DNA of 64,000 bases from Rhodoferax sp. OV413 (GCF_900104385.1 NZ_FNJA01000002.1:372001-436000); one strand, 5' to 3'. Shown: positions 45,808-54,456, counted from the stretch's first letter. Numbers and translations are program-made. The notes: generated by a model from the sequence alone, not told the origin.

Positions 45808-47535
45808 TTGAAAAAGCCGCTTCCTCCTCTTTGGTTAAGTTTGTGGATTCCATTGTTAGCAATGGCATGGCTAATCCCCAACCATTATTATCCATGGGCC
45901 ACATTTCATACGGATGCTTGGGTGGCTGTAATATTGTCTTTTGCGGCATTGGCAGTCATCGTGCGATCAAGTGACAAGGTCAATTGGCATGCTCTCCCTG
46001 TAGTTGTGGCGATACTCTCATTTGTGCCATTCGTACAGTTTTTCGCGGGAATGATTCCGTATGCGGGCCAAGCATGGGTGTGCACTGCCTATTTATTAGG
46101 GTTTTTGTGTTCACTTTTGATCGGTTCCCGCTGGGAGGCAGCCACGCCGAATATGGCTGCCGACGGTTTATTTCTAGCGATTGGAATCGCCGCCATGGTG
46201 TCTGTTGGTTTGCAGTTGCGGCAATGGTTAGGCATATCATTCGATTTTGACCAATTGGAGATTTGGTCCGCTGAGTTTTCACCCGGCCGTCCATCTGCGA
46301 ATTTAGGGCAACCTAACCAATTAGCTACTCTGCAAATTTGGGGGCTGTTGGCGTGCGCCTGGGGAGTATGTAGAAAAAAAATTGGATTTGCATTCTCTGT
46401 GATCACAGCGCTGATTTTGTTATTTGGCATAGTGATGACTCAATCCAGAATGGCATTTTTGGCATTATTTCTGATAACTTGTGCAGCTTGGGTTTGGCGA
46501 AGGTTATGGTCTTCCCCTAAAGTACCTCAAGTGATAATTTTGCTTTTTTTATACTTTGTTGGTTGCACATTTTTATTGCAATACTTTAGTAATATATTAG
46601 GTCTTGACGTAGAAATTCGTTCCACTTCTTTGGGTGGGGCCTCCACGCTGTTGCGGCTTAAAGCCTATAGTTTGTTCTTGGATGCAGTTGTAAAAAATCC
46701 ATTGTGGGGTTATGGCTGGAATCGACTGGCCGTTGCGCAATTGACGGTTGCACAAGACCACGCAAACCTGACGGCATTTTTTCTTCAATCTCATAACTTG
46801 TTTTTGGATTTGATTCTTTGGTGCGGAATTCCTATCGGAGGTGCAGTTGCAGTTTATTTTTCAATATGGATGATCGATTCGTTAAAAAAGATCTCAAATA
46901 AATACGATGCGATTTTAATGGCATTTGTTTTTTCTGTGGGGGTTCATGCAATGCTGGAACTACCTCTGCACCATGCCTATTTTCTTTTGCCAACGGGATT
47001 GGTGATGGGTATGTTGAATAATAATCTGCATGCTCGAGTCGTATTTAAGATGAATCGATGGGTTGTGCTTTCAATATTTTTAGTAATATTTGCCCTGTTG
47101 GGTTTTATTATTAGAGATTATCTTCGGGTTGATGCTAGTTTCAGAGCATATCGCTTAGAGATGGCTCGTGTTGGCAACTTGCCGCCCGGTGAATCTCCGG
47201 ATGTTATTTTGTTGAACGATTTGGCAGAATTCATTCGTTATGCACGAAAAGATGTTGAGTCTGATATAAGTGAAGACGATTTGCAAAAACTAAAAAAAAT
47301 CACAAGCAGTTTTCCAACGCCCTCAAATATGTTAAATATGGCGAAAGCACTGGCTTATCGCCACCGAACGGAAGAAGCCTACGAATGGATAGGTAAAATG
47401 GAAAATGTTTTACCTAGAGGATCTTTTCAAGATTTGCAGCGTATATGGATTAATTTATCCCGCACCGAGCCCGCTATTGCGGCAGTCACGTGGTCAATTC
47501 CTGCGCAACATCCATCCTCACCGCCTACTCCTTGA
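45808..47535 (+). CDS. O-antigen ligase/PglL-family membrane protein, AT-rich copy
   Basis: Membrane protein of 575 residues with about 11 hydrophobic segments. A periplasmic loop has the GQPNQLA motif (about 170-176), a Wzy_C/PglL-type core contains HNLFLDLILWCGIP, and a soluble C-terminal tail of about 140 residues follows. Placed directly after pilA, it is probably a pilin O-oligosaccharyltransferase (TfpO/PglL group). The start is TTG at 45808, since no good ATG occurs earlier; GGAA lies just upstream. The base composition is strikingly AT-rich compared with all neighbours, which suggests horizontal acquisition. Confidence 0.85.
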   Translation: MKKPLPPLWLSLWIPLLAMAWLIPNHYYPWATFHTDAWVAVILSFAALAVIVRSSDKVNWHALPVVVAILSFVPFVQFFAGMIPYAGQAWVCTAYLLGFLCSLLIGSRWEAATPNMAADGLFLAIGIAAMVSVGLQLRQWLGISFDFDQLEIWSAEFSPGRPSANLGQPNQLATLQIWGLLACAWGVCRKKIGFAFSVITALILLFGIVMTQSRMAFLALFLITCAAWVWRRLWSSPKVPQVIILLFLYFVGCTFLLQYFSNILGLDVEIRSTSLGGASTLLRLKAYSLFLDAVVKNPLWGYGWNRLAVAQLTVAQDHANLTAFFLQSHNLFLDLILWCGIPIGGAVAVYFSIWMIDSLKKISNKYDAILMAFVFSVGVHAMLELPLHHAYFLLPTGLVMGMLNNNLHARVVFKMNRWVVLSIFLVIFALLGFIIRDYLRVDASFRAYRLEMARVGNLPPGESPDVILLNDLAEFIRYARKDVESDISEDDLQKLKKITSSFPTPSNMLNMAKALAYRHRTEEAYEWIGKMENVLPRGSFQDLQRIWINLSRTEPAIAAVTWSIPAQHPSSPPTP

Positions 47536-47583
47536 AGCTGGCTTTTAAATTAGAAAATATAACGAACTTCGTGTGCTTTATTA

Positions 47584-49095
47584 ATGCGTGCGCTCGGTTT
47601 TACTGATTGGAAACTCTGGTTTGCATGTACTCTGCTAGCCGTTCCCTGGCTTAACCCTTTTGCGCCAGGCCCCGCTTCAGCGGTTATCCCCTGGTTGATT
47701 TCTTGTGGCGCAGTGGCCGGGTTACTGCTTTTGCAGGCGTTCTGGCTGACCTGGCTACGTGCATCGCGCCTGGATTGGCCGCGGGTGGCGGCCAGCGCCT
47801 GGTTGCTTGCGGGAGGACTGAGCAGTGCGATTGGTCTGGCCCAGTATTTTGGCCTGAGTGCAGAGCTCTCCCCTTTGGTAAATGTGGCATCGCTGGGGGA
47901 GGCGTTTGGCAACTTGCGGCAGCGCAACCAGTATGCGAGTCTAACCAGCATCGCCTTCGCTGCATTGTTGTGGTGGTCGGTACAAGTTAAGCCGCCGACC
48001 ATGACCTTGATGCTACGAGGCGGGCAACTGGGCTTGGCAGTGTTGCTGGCGGTGGGCAACGCGGTGTCGTCGTCACGGACAGGTTTATTCCAGATCACGC
48101 TGCTGCTGGGTCTTGTTGGCCTATGGGGGGGCTATAGCCAACCGGCTGCGCGTCTGGTGGTGGGGTACGTACTTGCTTACGGCTTTGGCTTGCTTGCCTT
48201 GCCTATGGTGATTGGTTTGGACCCCTGGTCCAGCGGTGCCTGGGCGAGGCTGCAGGCGGGCGATGCCGTGTGCTCCAGCCGCATTACGCTGTGGCGCAAC
48301 GTGCTGGCGCTGATCGCCGAGCATCCCTGGTTCGGCTGGGGCTGGGGCGAACTTGACTATGCCCACTACATCACCTTGTACGACGGCCCGCGGTTTTGCG
48401 ACATTCTGGACAACGCCCACAACCTGCCGCTTCATCTGGCGGTCGAGCTGGGTGTGCCGACGGCGCTGGCCCTGTGTGGCCTGCTGACGATATGGGTGCT
48501 GCGCGCCAGGCCCTGGGCCGAGACCGATGCCACCCGGCAGATGGCCTGGTCGGTGCTGGCGGTGGTGGGTTTGCACAGCCTGCTGGAATACCCGCTGTGG
48601 TACGGCCCGTTCCAGATTGCCGTGGGCTTGTGTGTGTTGCTGTTATGGCGGCGTCCGCCAGCGGTATTTATGAAAAATCGGGCCCTGGTGCAAGTAGGAT
48701 ATGCAGGGATGGCTACTTTTTTGATAGCGGCATGCGCTTATGCGGGCTGGGACTACCACCGGATCAGCCAGATTTACCTGGCGCCCGATGCGCGCGATCC
48801 GGCCTACCGGACCGACACCTTGAACAAGATCCGCGACACCCGCCTGTTCCAGAGCCAGGTCCGGTTTGCCGAGCTGTCGGTGACCCCGCTGACGGCGGAG
48901 AACGCGGCCGCCCAGTTGCGTCTGGCGCTGGATATGCTGCATTTCTCTCCCGAGGCCAGGGTGGTGGAGCGGGTGATCGACAGCGCGCTGCTGCTGGGGC
49001 GCGACGACATTGCGGCCTTCCATCTGGCCCGCTTCAAGGAGGCGTTTCCCGATGCTTATGCCGACTGGATGGCCAGCCACCCGCCGGCGCCGTAA
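47584..49095 (+). CDS. O-antigen ligase/PglL-family membrane protein, GC-rich copy
   Basis: Second Wzy/PglL-type protein, 503 residues. RQRNQYASL replaces GQPNQLA at the equivalent place, SSSRTG follows, and the HNLPLHLAVELGVP stretch aligns with HNLFLDLILWCGIP of the upstream gene. The base composition is normal for the window, so this is more likely the resident ligase. Part of the last membrane segment (MKNRALVQV through ATFLIAACA, from 48670) is encoded by a repeat-family copy. It ends five bases from the converging cyclase gene. Confidence 0.87.
   Translation: MRALGFTDWKLWFACTLLAVPWLNPFAPGPASAVIPWLISCGAVAGLLLLQAFWLTWLRASRLDWPRVAASAWLLAGGLSSAIGLAQYFGLSAELSPLVNVASLGEAFGNLRQRNQYASLTSIAFAALLWWSVQVKPPTMTLMLRGGQLGLAVLLAVGNAVSSSRTGLFQITLLLGLVGLWGGYSQPAARLVVGYVLAYGFGLLALPMVIGLDPWSSGAWARLQAGDAVCSSRITLWRNVLALIAEHPWFGWGWGELDYAHYITLYDGPRFCDILDNAHNLPLHLAVELGVPTALALCGLLTIWVLRARPWAETDATRQMAWSVLAVVGLHSLLEYPLWYGPFQIAVGLCVLLLWRRPPAVFMKNRALVQVGYAGMATFLIAACAYAGWDYHRISQIYLAPDARDPAYRTDTLNKIRDTRLFQSQVRFAELSVTPLTAENAAAQLRLALDMLHFSPEARVVERVIDSALLLGRDDIAAFHLARFKEAFPDAYADWMASHPPAP
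48670..48735 (+). repeat. Repeat-family copy inside the second ligase gene
   Basis: Starts ATGAAAAATCGGGCCCTGG and ends CTACTTTTTTGATAGCGGC. The same start and end framework is seen at 51486-51547. It is in frame and encodes a hydrophobic ATFLIAA segment. Confidence 0.5.
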
Positions 49096-49100
49096 ATCGA

Positions 49101-50186
49101 TCAGCGCGTATTGCTCTGCACAATGCTGTCGACAAACTCCTTGATCGCCAGTTGTGCCTTGGGCTCGATGGAGGTGAATTCCACCGGGAACATGTACCCG
49201 CCATCGATCTTGGTCACACGCAGCACCTTGGCGTAAATCTCGGTCAGCTCGCGGCCCATCAGTGAAAGCGACAGCGCGATCTTGATGTCGTCAAAAGGCT
49301 CCAGCTCGTCCGGGCTGACGACGAACATGCCGCCATAGCCTAGATCGACAATCCGGCCGGTATGCTCTTCGGGCAGCACCGATTTGCCCTTCAGGACCTG
49401 GTAAGCCAGCGGCATGTCCACTTCGACACGGGCGCTGTTGCGCACCTCGCGTTGGGGGGCGGTCATCGGACGCGCGCCGCGCAGGGCCAGCAGCTCGACC
49501 ATGCGCACGCAGCCCCTTTTGCCTTTCACCTGCACCTCGTTGACATCGCCGATGTCGATGTAGTCCTTGGCTTGCTGGTAGGTGTTCTCGCTCAGCAGAA
49601 TCTGCCCGCGCAGGCTGTGCGCCTCGACCCGTGAGGTCAGGTTCACCTGGTCGCCGATCACCGTGTATTCGCTGTGCAGCCGTGAGCCCAGGTGGCCGAC
49701 CACCACCTCGCCGGTGTTGATGCCTATACCCATGTACAGCGGCGCCATGCCGTGCAGCAAGTTCTGCGCATTGATGTCGTCCATGGCCAGCTGCATCTCG
49801 ATGGCGCAGGCCAGCGCGGCCTCGATGTCGTTGTCCAGCGGCAGCGGCGCGCCGAACAGCACCATGATGGAGTCGCCCATGAACTTGTCGATGCAGCCGC
49901 CGTGGCGCACGATGATCTCGGTCATTCGCTCCAGATAGCGGTTCAGCGCCGTCACCATCTCCATGGCGGTGAATTGCTCGGCCACCGCGGTGAAGCCGCG
50001 CAGGTCGGATAGCAGAATCGTCACCCGCCGGGTCTCGCTGTCGGTGGGGGCGTGCACCGTGGCGCGGTCGATGGCGGTGCCAATTGCTTGCAGGCGCTGT
50101 TCGCCGTTCTGCGGCAGTGCCGGGTTGCCGGGGTCAAAAGTCGCCAGCAGTTCGCGGATCAGATCTTGCCGGTCGATGTGCTTCAT
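49101..50186 (-). CDS. Class III nucleotidyl cyclase with C-terminal PilZ domain
   Basis: Soluble protein of 361 residues. The cyclase domain (about 52-235) has both metal aspartates, Asp61 (LLSDLRGF) and Asp105 (FMGDSIM), substrate-selecting Lys101 and Thr175 (YTVIGD), and transition-state Arg186 (VNLTSR). This set predicts cAMP rather than cGMP. The PilZ domain (about 245-355) has R-N-S-A-R at 249-253 and DLGYGG at 281-286, close to the c-di-GMP-binding RxxxR...DxSxxG motif with the Ser replaced. It is co-translated with moaC (ATGA overlap). Confidence 0.9.
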   Translation of the reverse strand: MKHIDRQDLIRELLATFDPGNPALPQNGEQRLQAIGTAIDRATVHAPTDSETRRVTILLSDLRGFTAVAEQFTAMEMVTALNRYLERMTEIIVRHGGCIDKFMGDSIMVLFGAPLPLDNDIEAALACAIEMQLAMDDINAQNLLHGMAPLYMGIGINTGEVVVGHLGSRLHSEYTVIGDQVNLTSRVEAHSLRGQILLSENTYQQAKDYIDIGDVNEVQVKGKRGCVRMVELLALRGARPMTAPQREVRNSARVEVDMPLAYQVLKGKSVLPEEHTGRIVDLGYGGMFVVSPDELEPFDDIKIALSLSLMGRELTEIYAKVLRVTKIDGGYMFPVEFTSIEPKAQLAIKEFVDSIVQSNTR

Positions 50187-50659
50187 GGCGCCACAAAGCT
50201 CCCCGACTTGCCGCCGTGCTTTTCCACCACCCGCACTCCCTGCATAACCATGCCGCGGTCGACTGCCTTGCACATGTCGTAAATCGTCAGCAGGGCGACT
50301 TGCACCGCGCACAGTGCTTCCATCTCCACCCCGGTCGGACCCACGGTTTCCACCGTGGCGGTGCACTGCACCGATGGTGGCTCGGCCAGTGTCGCAAACT
50401 CCACCGCCACCCGGGTCAGCGCCAGCGGATGGCACAGGGGCACCAGGTCGCTGGTCTTCTTGGCCGCCTGGATGCCGGCGATGCGCGCAATCCCCAGCAC
50501 ATCGCCTTTCTTGGCGTTGCCGCTCTCGATCACGGCCAGCGTGGCGGCCAGCATGTCAATCCGGCCGGTGGCCACGGCCGTGCGGTGGGTATGGGCTTTG
50601 GCGGCCACGTCGACCATATGGGCTTGGCCGTGGGCGTCAAAATGCGTCAGGGTCGTCAT
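50183..50659 (-). CDS. moaC: Cyclic pyranopterin monophosphate synthase MoaC
   Basis: Molybdenum-cofactor enzyme of 158 residues that acts with MoaA to make cyclic pyranopterin phosphate. [49 protein letters not shown] and the C-terminal GGKSG are all family signatures. The ATG at 50659 is preferred; a GTG three codons earlier is possible. No other moa gene is nearby. Confidence 0.96.
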   Translation of the reverse strand: MTTLTHFDAHGQAHMVDVAAKAHTHRTAVATGRIDMLAATLAVIESGNAKKGDVLGIARIAGIQAAKKTSDLVPLCHPLALTRVAVEFATLAEPPSVQCTATVETVGPTGVEMEALCAVQVALLTIYDMCKAVDRGMVMQGVRVVEKHGGKSGSFVAP

Positions 50660-50715
50660 GCGGGTCACAATCCGGGATTTACAGAAACTTCACTCATCTC
50701 AAGCATCATAAGGTT

Positions 50716-51474
50716 ATGGTCAACTGGAAAGAACGGTTTCGTGCGGCGGGCATCCACATCGGGATTTGCCTGGGCGTGGCCTTGCTGGCGGGCCTGGTGG
50801 TGTTTGGTCTGTGGTACCCCTATCCTTACCGGGAGATATCGGGAGGACGCGAGCTTTTCTTGCTGGTGGTCGCGGTGGATGTGGTACTCGGTCCGCTGCT
50901 GACCCTGGCGATCTTCGACCGCGCCAAGCCCTGGCCAGTGCTGCGGCGCGACCTGGCCGCCATTGCCCTGGTGCAACTGGGCGGGTTGGGCTACGGTATG
51001 TGGACGGTGTTCGAGGCCCGTCCGGTGCACCTAGTGTTTGAAGTCAATCGCTTTCGGGTGGTGCATGCGGCCGAAGTGCCGCGTGAGCTGCTGGACCAGA
51101 CACCTGCCAGCATCACCGCCTTGCCGTTGTGGCGTCCGACGCTGTTGTCGCTGCGCCCCTTCAAGGATGGAACCGAAAAGTGGAACTTGGCGCTGGCAGA
51201 AATGGGCGGTGTGCCCATTGCCGCCCGGCCCGATGTCTGGCAAAGCTATGCCGCCGGCCAGGCCGATGTCCGCAAAGCTGCCAGGCCGGTGGCCGAACTT
51301 AGCAGTCGCTTCGCCGGCAGCGCCGCCGACATCGGCCGGACGGTAGCCGCTACCGGGCTCAGCGCCGACGGCCTGGGTTATCTGCCTCTGATAGGGCGCA
51401 AGTCCTACTGGACGGTCTTTGTCGATCTGCAGACCGCACAGCCCATCGCCTTTCTGCCATTGGATTCATTTTGA
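50716..51474 (+). CDS. TfpX/TfpZ-family type IV pilin accessory protein
   Basis: Membrane protein of 252 residues with two N-terminal hydrophobic segments (about 12-35 and 47-65), GRELFLLVVAVDVVLGPLLTL, and a periplasmic C-terminal half. The outline matches the pilin accessory proteins (TfpX/TfpZ) that assist assembly of their cognate pilin. Its position near pilA and the ligases supports this. The ATG at 50716 follows AAGG. Confidence 0.85.
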   Translation: MVNWKERFRAAGIHIGICLGVALLAGLVVFGLWYPYPYREISGGRELFLLVVAVDVVLGPLLTLAIFDRAKPWPVLRRDLAAIALVQLGGLGYGMWTVFEARPVHLVFEVNRFRVVHAAEVPRELLDQTPASITALPLWRPTLLSLRPFKDGTEKWNLALAEMGGVPIAARPDVWQSYAAGQADVRKAARPVAELSSRFAGSAADIGRTVAATGLSADGLGYLPLIGRKSYWTVFVDLQTAQPIAFLPLDSF

Positions 51475-51485
51475 ACAAAATTTTT

Positions 51486-51547
51486 ATGAAAAATAGGGGT
51501 TTGGCGAATGCATACCATGCGTCGGCAGCTCTATTTTTAATAGCAAG
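51486..51547 (+). repeat. Repeat-family copy forming the M48 signal peptide
   Basis: Begins ATGAAAAATAGGGG and ends CTCTATTTTTAATAGCAAG, the same frame and outer motifs as 48670-48735. It encodes MKNRGLANAY and then ALFLIAS, that is, most of the export signal. Confidence 0.5.
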
Positions 51548-53045
51548 TACGCTGCTGCTTCCCGTGCCTGGTGTGGCCCAAACGCGCGCCGCCCCGGCAG
51601 CCGAGCTGCCCAGCCTGGGCGACGGCAACAGCATGGGCACCAGCGCCGAGCGCCGTCTGGGCGAGCGGATTGCCCGCGAGATCTACCGCGACCCCGACTA
51701 CATCGACGACGCCGTGCTGGTCGAGTACGTGCAAAGCATCTGGCAGCCGCTGCTGGCTGCAGCCCGCCAGCGTGGCGAGTTGACCGACGAGCTGGACCAG
51801 CGCTTCGCCTGGGAGGTGCTGATGGGTGCCGACCGCACCATCAACGCCTTCGCCGTGCCCGGCGGTTACCTGGGCCTGCACCTGGGGCTGATCGGCGTGG
51901 TCACCAGCGACGACGAGCTGGCCTCGGTGCTCGGCCACGAGCTCAGCCATGTGACCCAGCGGCATATCGCCCGGATGATGGATTCGCAAAACCGGCAAAC
52001 CCCCTGGATGATCGGCGCCATGGTGCTGGGCGCGCTGGCCGCCAGCAAGAACCCCGACGCCGCCAACGCGATGATCGTCGGCGGCCAGGCGGCGGCGGTG
52101 CAGAACCAGCTGAACTTCTCGCGCGACATGGAGCGCGAGGCCGACCGCATCGGCTACGGCGTGATGACGCAGGCCGGCTTCGACCCGCTGGGCTTCGTCA
52201 GCATGTTCGAAAAGCTGCAGCAGGCCTCGCGCATCAGCGACAACGGCTCCTTCCCCTATCTGCGCAGCCATCCGCTGACCACCGAGCGCATTGCCGACAT
52301 GCAGTCGCGCCAGGCGTTGGACGCGCGGCCCACGCCTACGCCGCAGAGCCCGGTGCAGGCTATGATGGCGGCCCGCGCGCGGGTGCTGGGCAACCCTGGT
52401 GTGGACATGCTGCGTGCCTGGGTTGGCGAGGCCAAAGGCGCCAAACCGACCGGCCCGGCCATGGATGTGCGCAGCGTCGGCGTGCTCTACGCTGGCACGC
52501 TGTCGGCGCTGCGCCAGCGTGACTTTGCCCAGGCCCGCGGCCTGGTGGTCCGGCTGCAAGCCCTGGTTGAGCCCCACGCCGCCGCCGTCCGCATCGCCCG
52601 CCTGCTGGCGGCCGAAATCGAATGGACGGCGGGCGATCTGCCCGCCACAGCTGCGCTGGTTGACATGCAAGCCCCGGGCCGGCCCGAGCTGCTGCTGGGT
52701 TCGCAGATCCGCACCCGCAGCGGCAAGGCGGTAGACGCGATCGCCCGGCTGCAGCCCTGGGTGGCCTTGCATCCGCGCGACGGCACGGCCTGGCAGCTGC
52801 TGGCCGCCGCCTACACCGCGCAAGGCCAGACCCTGCGCGCGATCCGCGCCGAGGCCGAGGCCCAGGTGGCCCGGCTGGACTATGCGGGGGCGATGGACCG
52901 CTTCCGTGCCGCGCAAGACTGGGCGCGCAAGCCGCCAGTTGGCAGCGGGCCGGTGGACGACATCGAGGCTTCGATCATCGACACCCGCGCGCGGCAAATC
53001 CAGGCACAGCTGAAACAGCAGGCCCTGGACAAGCTAGACAAATGA
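51486..53045 (+). CDS. M48-family metalloprotease with TPR-like tail (BepA/YfgC type)
   Basis: Periplasmic zinc protease of 519 residues: signal peptide (about 1-32), HELSH zinc motif at residues 151-155, third ligand Glu in DMEREAD, and a helical C-terminal region (about 330-515) consistent with tetratricopeptide repeats. E. coli BepA helps assemble or clear outer-membrane proteins such as LptD. A TTG at 51471 overlapping the tfpX stop is an alternative start. The signal peptide is encoded by a repeat-family copy. The 3' end overlaps the converging small membrane gene by 12 bases. Confidence 0.9.
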   Translation: MKNRGLANAYHASAALFLIASTLLLPVPGVAQTRAAPAAELPSLGDGNSMGTSAERRLGERIAREIYRDPDYIDDAVLVEYVQSIWQPLLAAARQRGELTDELDQRFAWEVLMGADRTINAFAVPGGYLGLHLGLIGVVTSDDELASVLGHELSHVTQRHIARMMDSQNRQTPWMIGAMVLGALAASKNPDAANAMIVGGQAAAVQNQLNFSRDMEREADRIGYGVMTQAGFDPLGFVSMFEKLQQASRISDNGSFPYLRSHPLTTERIADMQSRQALDARPTPTPQSPVQAMMAARARVLGNPGVDMLRAWVGEAKGAKPTGPAMDVRSVGVLYAGTLSALRQRDFAQARGLVVRLQALVEPHAAAVRIARLLAAEIEWTAGDLPATAALVDMQAPGRPELLLGSQIRTRSGKAVDAIARLQPWVALHPRDGTAWQLLAAAYTAQGQTLRAIRAEAEAQVARLDYAGAMDRFRAAQDWARKPPVGSGPVDDIEASIIDTRARQIQAQLKQQALDKLDK

Positions 53046-53366
53046 GTCGATGGCGATGCCGAGTGCCGAATAGATCAGCGAGCCGATCAAGGCCGCGGTG
53101 AACCCGGTCACGTGGAAGCCGGCCAGCAGGCCGGACGCCGACCAGAACATCAGCGCGTTCAGCACAAACAGGAAGAGGCCCAAGGTCAGCACCGTGACCG
53201 GCAGGGTCAACACCACCAACACCGGCCGCAGCACGGTATTGAGCAGGCCGATCACCAGCGCTGCGATCAGCGCCGTGGTGAAGTTCTGCACTTGCACTCC
53301 GCTGTACAGATGGGCCACCAGAAGCAGGGCGGCCGCGCTGAGCAGCCATTTGAGTAGAAGTTTCAT
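53034..53366 (-). CDS. Small YvlD-like (phage holin family 4) membrane protein
   Basis: Protein of 110 residues with three to four hydrophobic segments. The family stretch is TALIAALVIGLLNTVLRPVLVVLTLP followed by FLFVLNALMFW, given in outline. YvlD-type proteins are of unknown function despite the holin label, and no phage genes are near. The ATG at 53366 is chosen because the 35 upstream in-frame codons are Arg- and Pro-rich and not membrane-like. Confidence 0.82.
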   Translation of the reverse strand: MKLLLKWLLSAAALLLVAHLYSGVQVQNFTTALIAALVIGLLNTVLRPVLVVLTLPVTVLTLGLFLFVLNALMFWSASGLLAGFHVTGFTAALIGSLIYSALGIAIDSFV

Positions 53367-53409
53367 GCGGCCAAGGATACCGCTTCTGCGGGGCCGCATG
53401 GACCGCGGA

Positions 53410-54105
53410 TCAGGCCGTGGCTTGCACTTTACGTCGTGCGCTCCAGCTGCCCGTGGCCAGCACGCCGGCAACCGCTACTGCGTACACACCCCAATGGGCG
53501 GCAGTGCTCCAGGGGGCGGCGGGGCCGAACACCGAGGCAAGTACCGGTTCGCCGACGATCATCTTGGCAGCGGTAAAGGCCAGCACGGCGGCGCCGATCT
53601 GGATGATGGCCGGGAAGCGCTCGACCAGCTTCAGCACCACGGTGCTGCCCAGCACCACGATGGGCACGCTGACCAACAGGCCGATCACCACCAGGTCGAA
53701 GGCGCCATGGGCGGCACCGGCCACGCCCAGCACGTTGTCCACGCCCATCAGCGCGTCGGCCACCAGAATGGTTTTCATCGCGCCCCAGAAGGTGCTGACT
53801 ACCGGACCGTCGTGCCCGTCTTCGCTGCCCTGGTCGGCCAGCAGTTTGTAAGCAATCCACAGCAGGCCCAGACCGCCGACCAGCATCAGGCCGGGAATCT
53901 TCAGCAGCCAGACCACGCCGATGGTCATCACCGAACGCACGGCGATGGCGCCCACGGTGCCCCACATGATGGCCTTCTTCTGCAGATGCGGCGGCAGGTT
54001 GCGCGCGGCCAGGGCGATGACGATGGCGTTGTCGCCGGCCAGTACCAGGTCGATCAAAATGATCGCCAGCAGGGCAGACCACCAGGGGGCGGATAAAAAT
54101 TCCAT
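53410..54105 (-). CDS. TerC-family integral membrane protein (copy 2, riboswitch-controlled)
   Basis: Seven-helix protein of 231 residues. Acidic motifs DLVLAGDNAIVIAL and DALMGVDNVLGVAG parallel the first copy. Its leader carries a yybP-ykoY riboswitch and a perfect hairpin, which strongly suggests Mn2+ export or Mn2+-linked function, as for E. coli Alx. The ribosome site AGGAG (54117-54113) lies between the hairpin and the ATG. Confidence 0.93.
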   Translation of the reverse strand: MEFLSAPWWSALLAIILIDLVLAGDNAIVIALAARNLPPHLQKKAIMWGTVGAIAVRSVMTIGVVWLLKIPGLMLVGGLGLLWIAYKLLADQGSEDGHDGPVVSTFWGAMKTILVADALMGVDNVLGVAGAAHGAFDLVVIGLLVSVPIVVLGSTVVLKLVERFPAIIQIGAAVLAFTAAKMIVGEPVLASVFGPAAPWSTAAHWGVYAVAVAGVLATGSWSARRKVQATA

Positions 54106-54120
54106 GAAAGTACTCCTAAT

Positions 54121-54179
54121 GACTTACATTCCGCCCGGTTGGCAGGCCTTTGGCCTGCCAACCGGGCGGAATGTAAGTC
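54121..54179. repeat. Perfect 28-bp inverted repeat in the terC copy 2 leader
   Basis: Arms 54121-54148 and 54152-54179 are exact complements around TTT. The arm begins GACTTACATTCCGCCCGG. The structure ends four bases before the AGGAG ribosome site on the minus strand. No T-run follows, so it is not a terminator. It may be a riboswitch expression element or a small palindromic insert. Confidence 0.85.
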
Positions 54180-54280
54180 GTGACTCCGTAACGTTGTGGG
54201 TAACCGCAAACGGTGAGATCGGGAGTGTGGGGCGGGCTGGCCGCTGGGAGCACTTCGACCCCAACCATTGCAGGTGGGTA

Positions 54281-54400
54281 TCGAAGGTCTTGCTCGGCAT
54301 CTGTGAGATGCCCCGCTGGCCGGAAGCCCTTGCGGGGCAACGTATTGACGACCAGTGGGTGCCCGCGATTGCGGCGGGCGGGAGCTACTCCCCTTCAAGC
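54281..54400 (-). promoter_or_regulatory. yybP-ykoY (Mn2+) riboswitch
   Basis: On the minus strand the aptamer opens CTTGAAGGGGAGTAGC (from 54400), has GTCGTCAATACG in the middle, and closes GCAAGACCTTCGA (to 54281). GAAGG and CCTTC form the basal stem. GGGGAGTAGC and the CGTCA/ACG loop are the known metal-binding features. The target is a TerC gene, the commonest partner of this class in proteobacteria. Confidence 0.85.
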
Positions 54401-54405
54401 CCGCG

Positions 54406-54435
54406 ATTAGAGCACAATCACCCTCCCTTTGCCAA
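54406..54435 (-). promoter_or_regulatory. Promoter of the riboswitch-terC transcript
   Basis: Leftward -35 TTGGCA (54435-54430), 18-bp spacer and -10 TCTAAT (54411-54406). The transcript would begin just before the riboswitch basal stem. Confidence 0.65.
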
Positions 54436-54456
54436 CCCTCGCGCTGATCCTTGTCC

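Noticed and set aside
53034-53366. Phage remnant suggested by the holin-family label
   Set aside because: The protein is of the YvlD type common in bacterial chromosomes; no phage genes or attachment sites are near.
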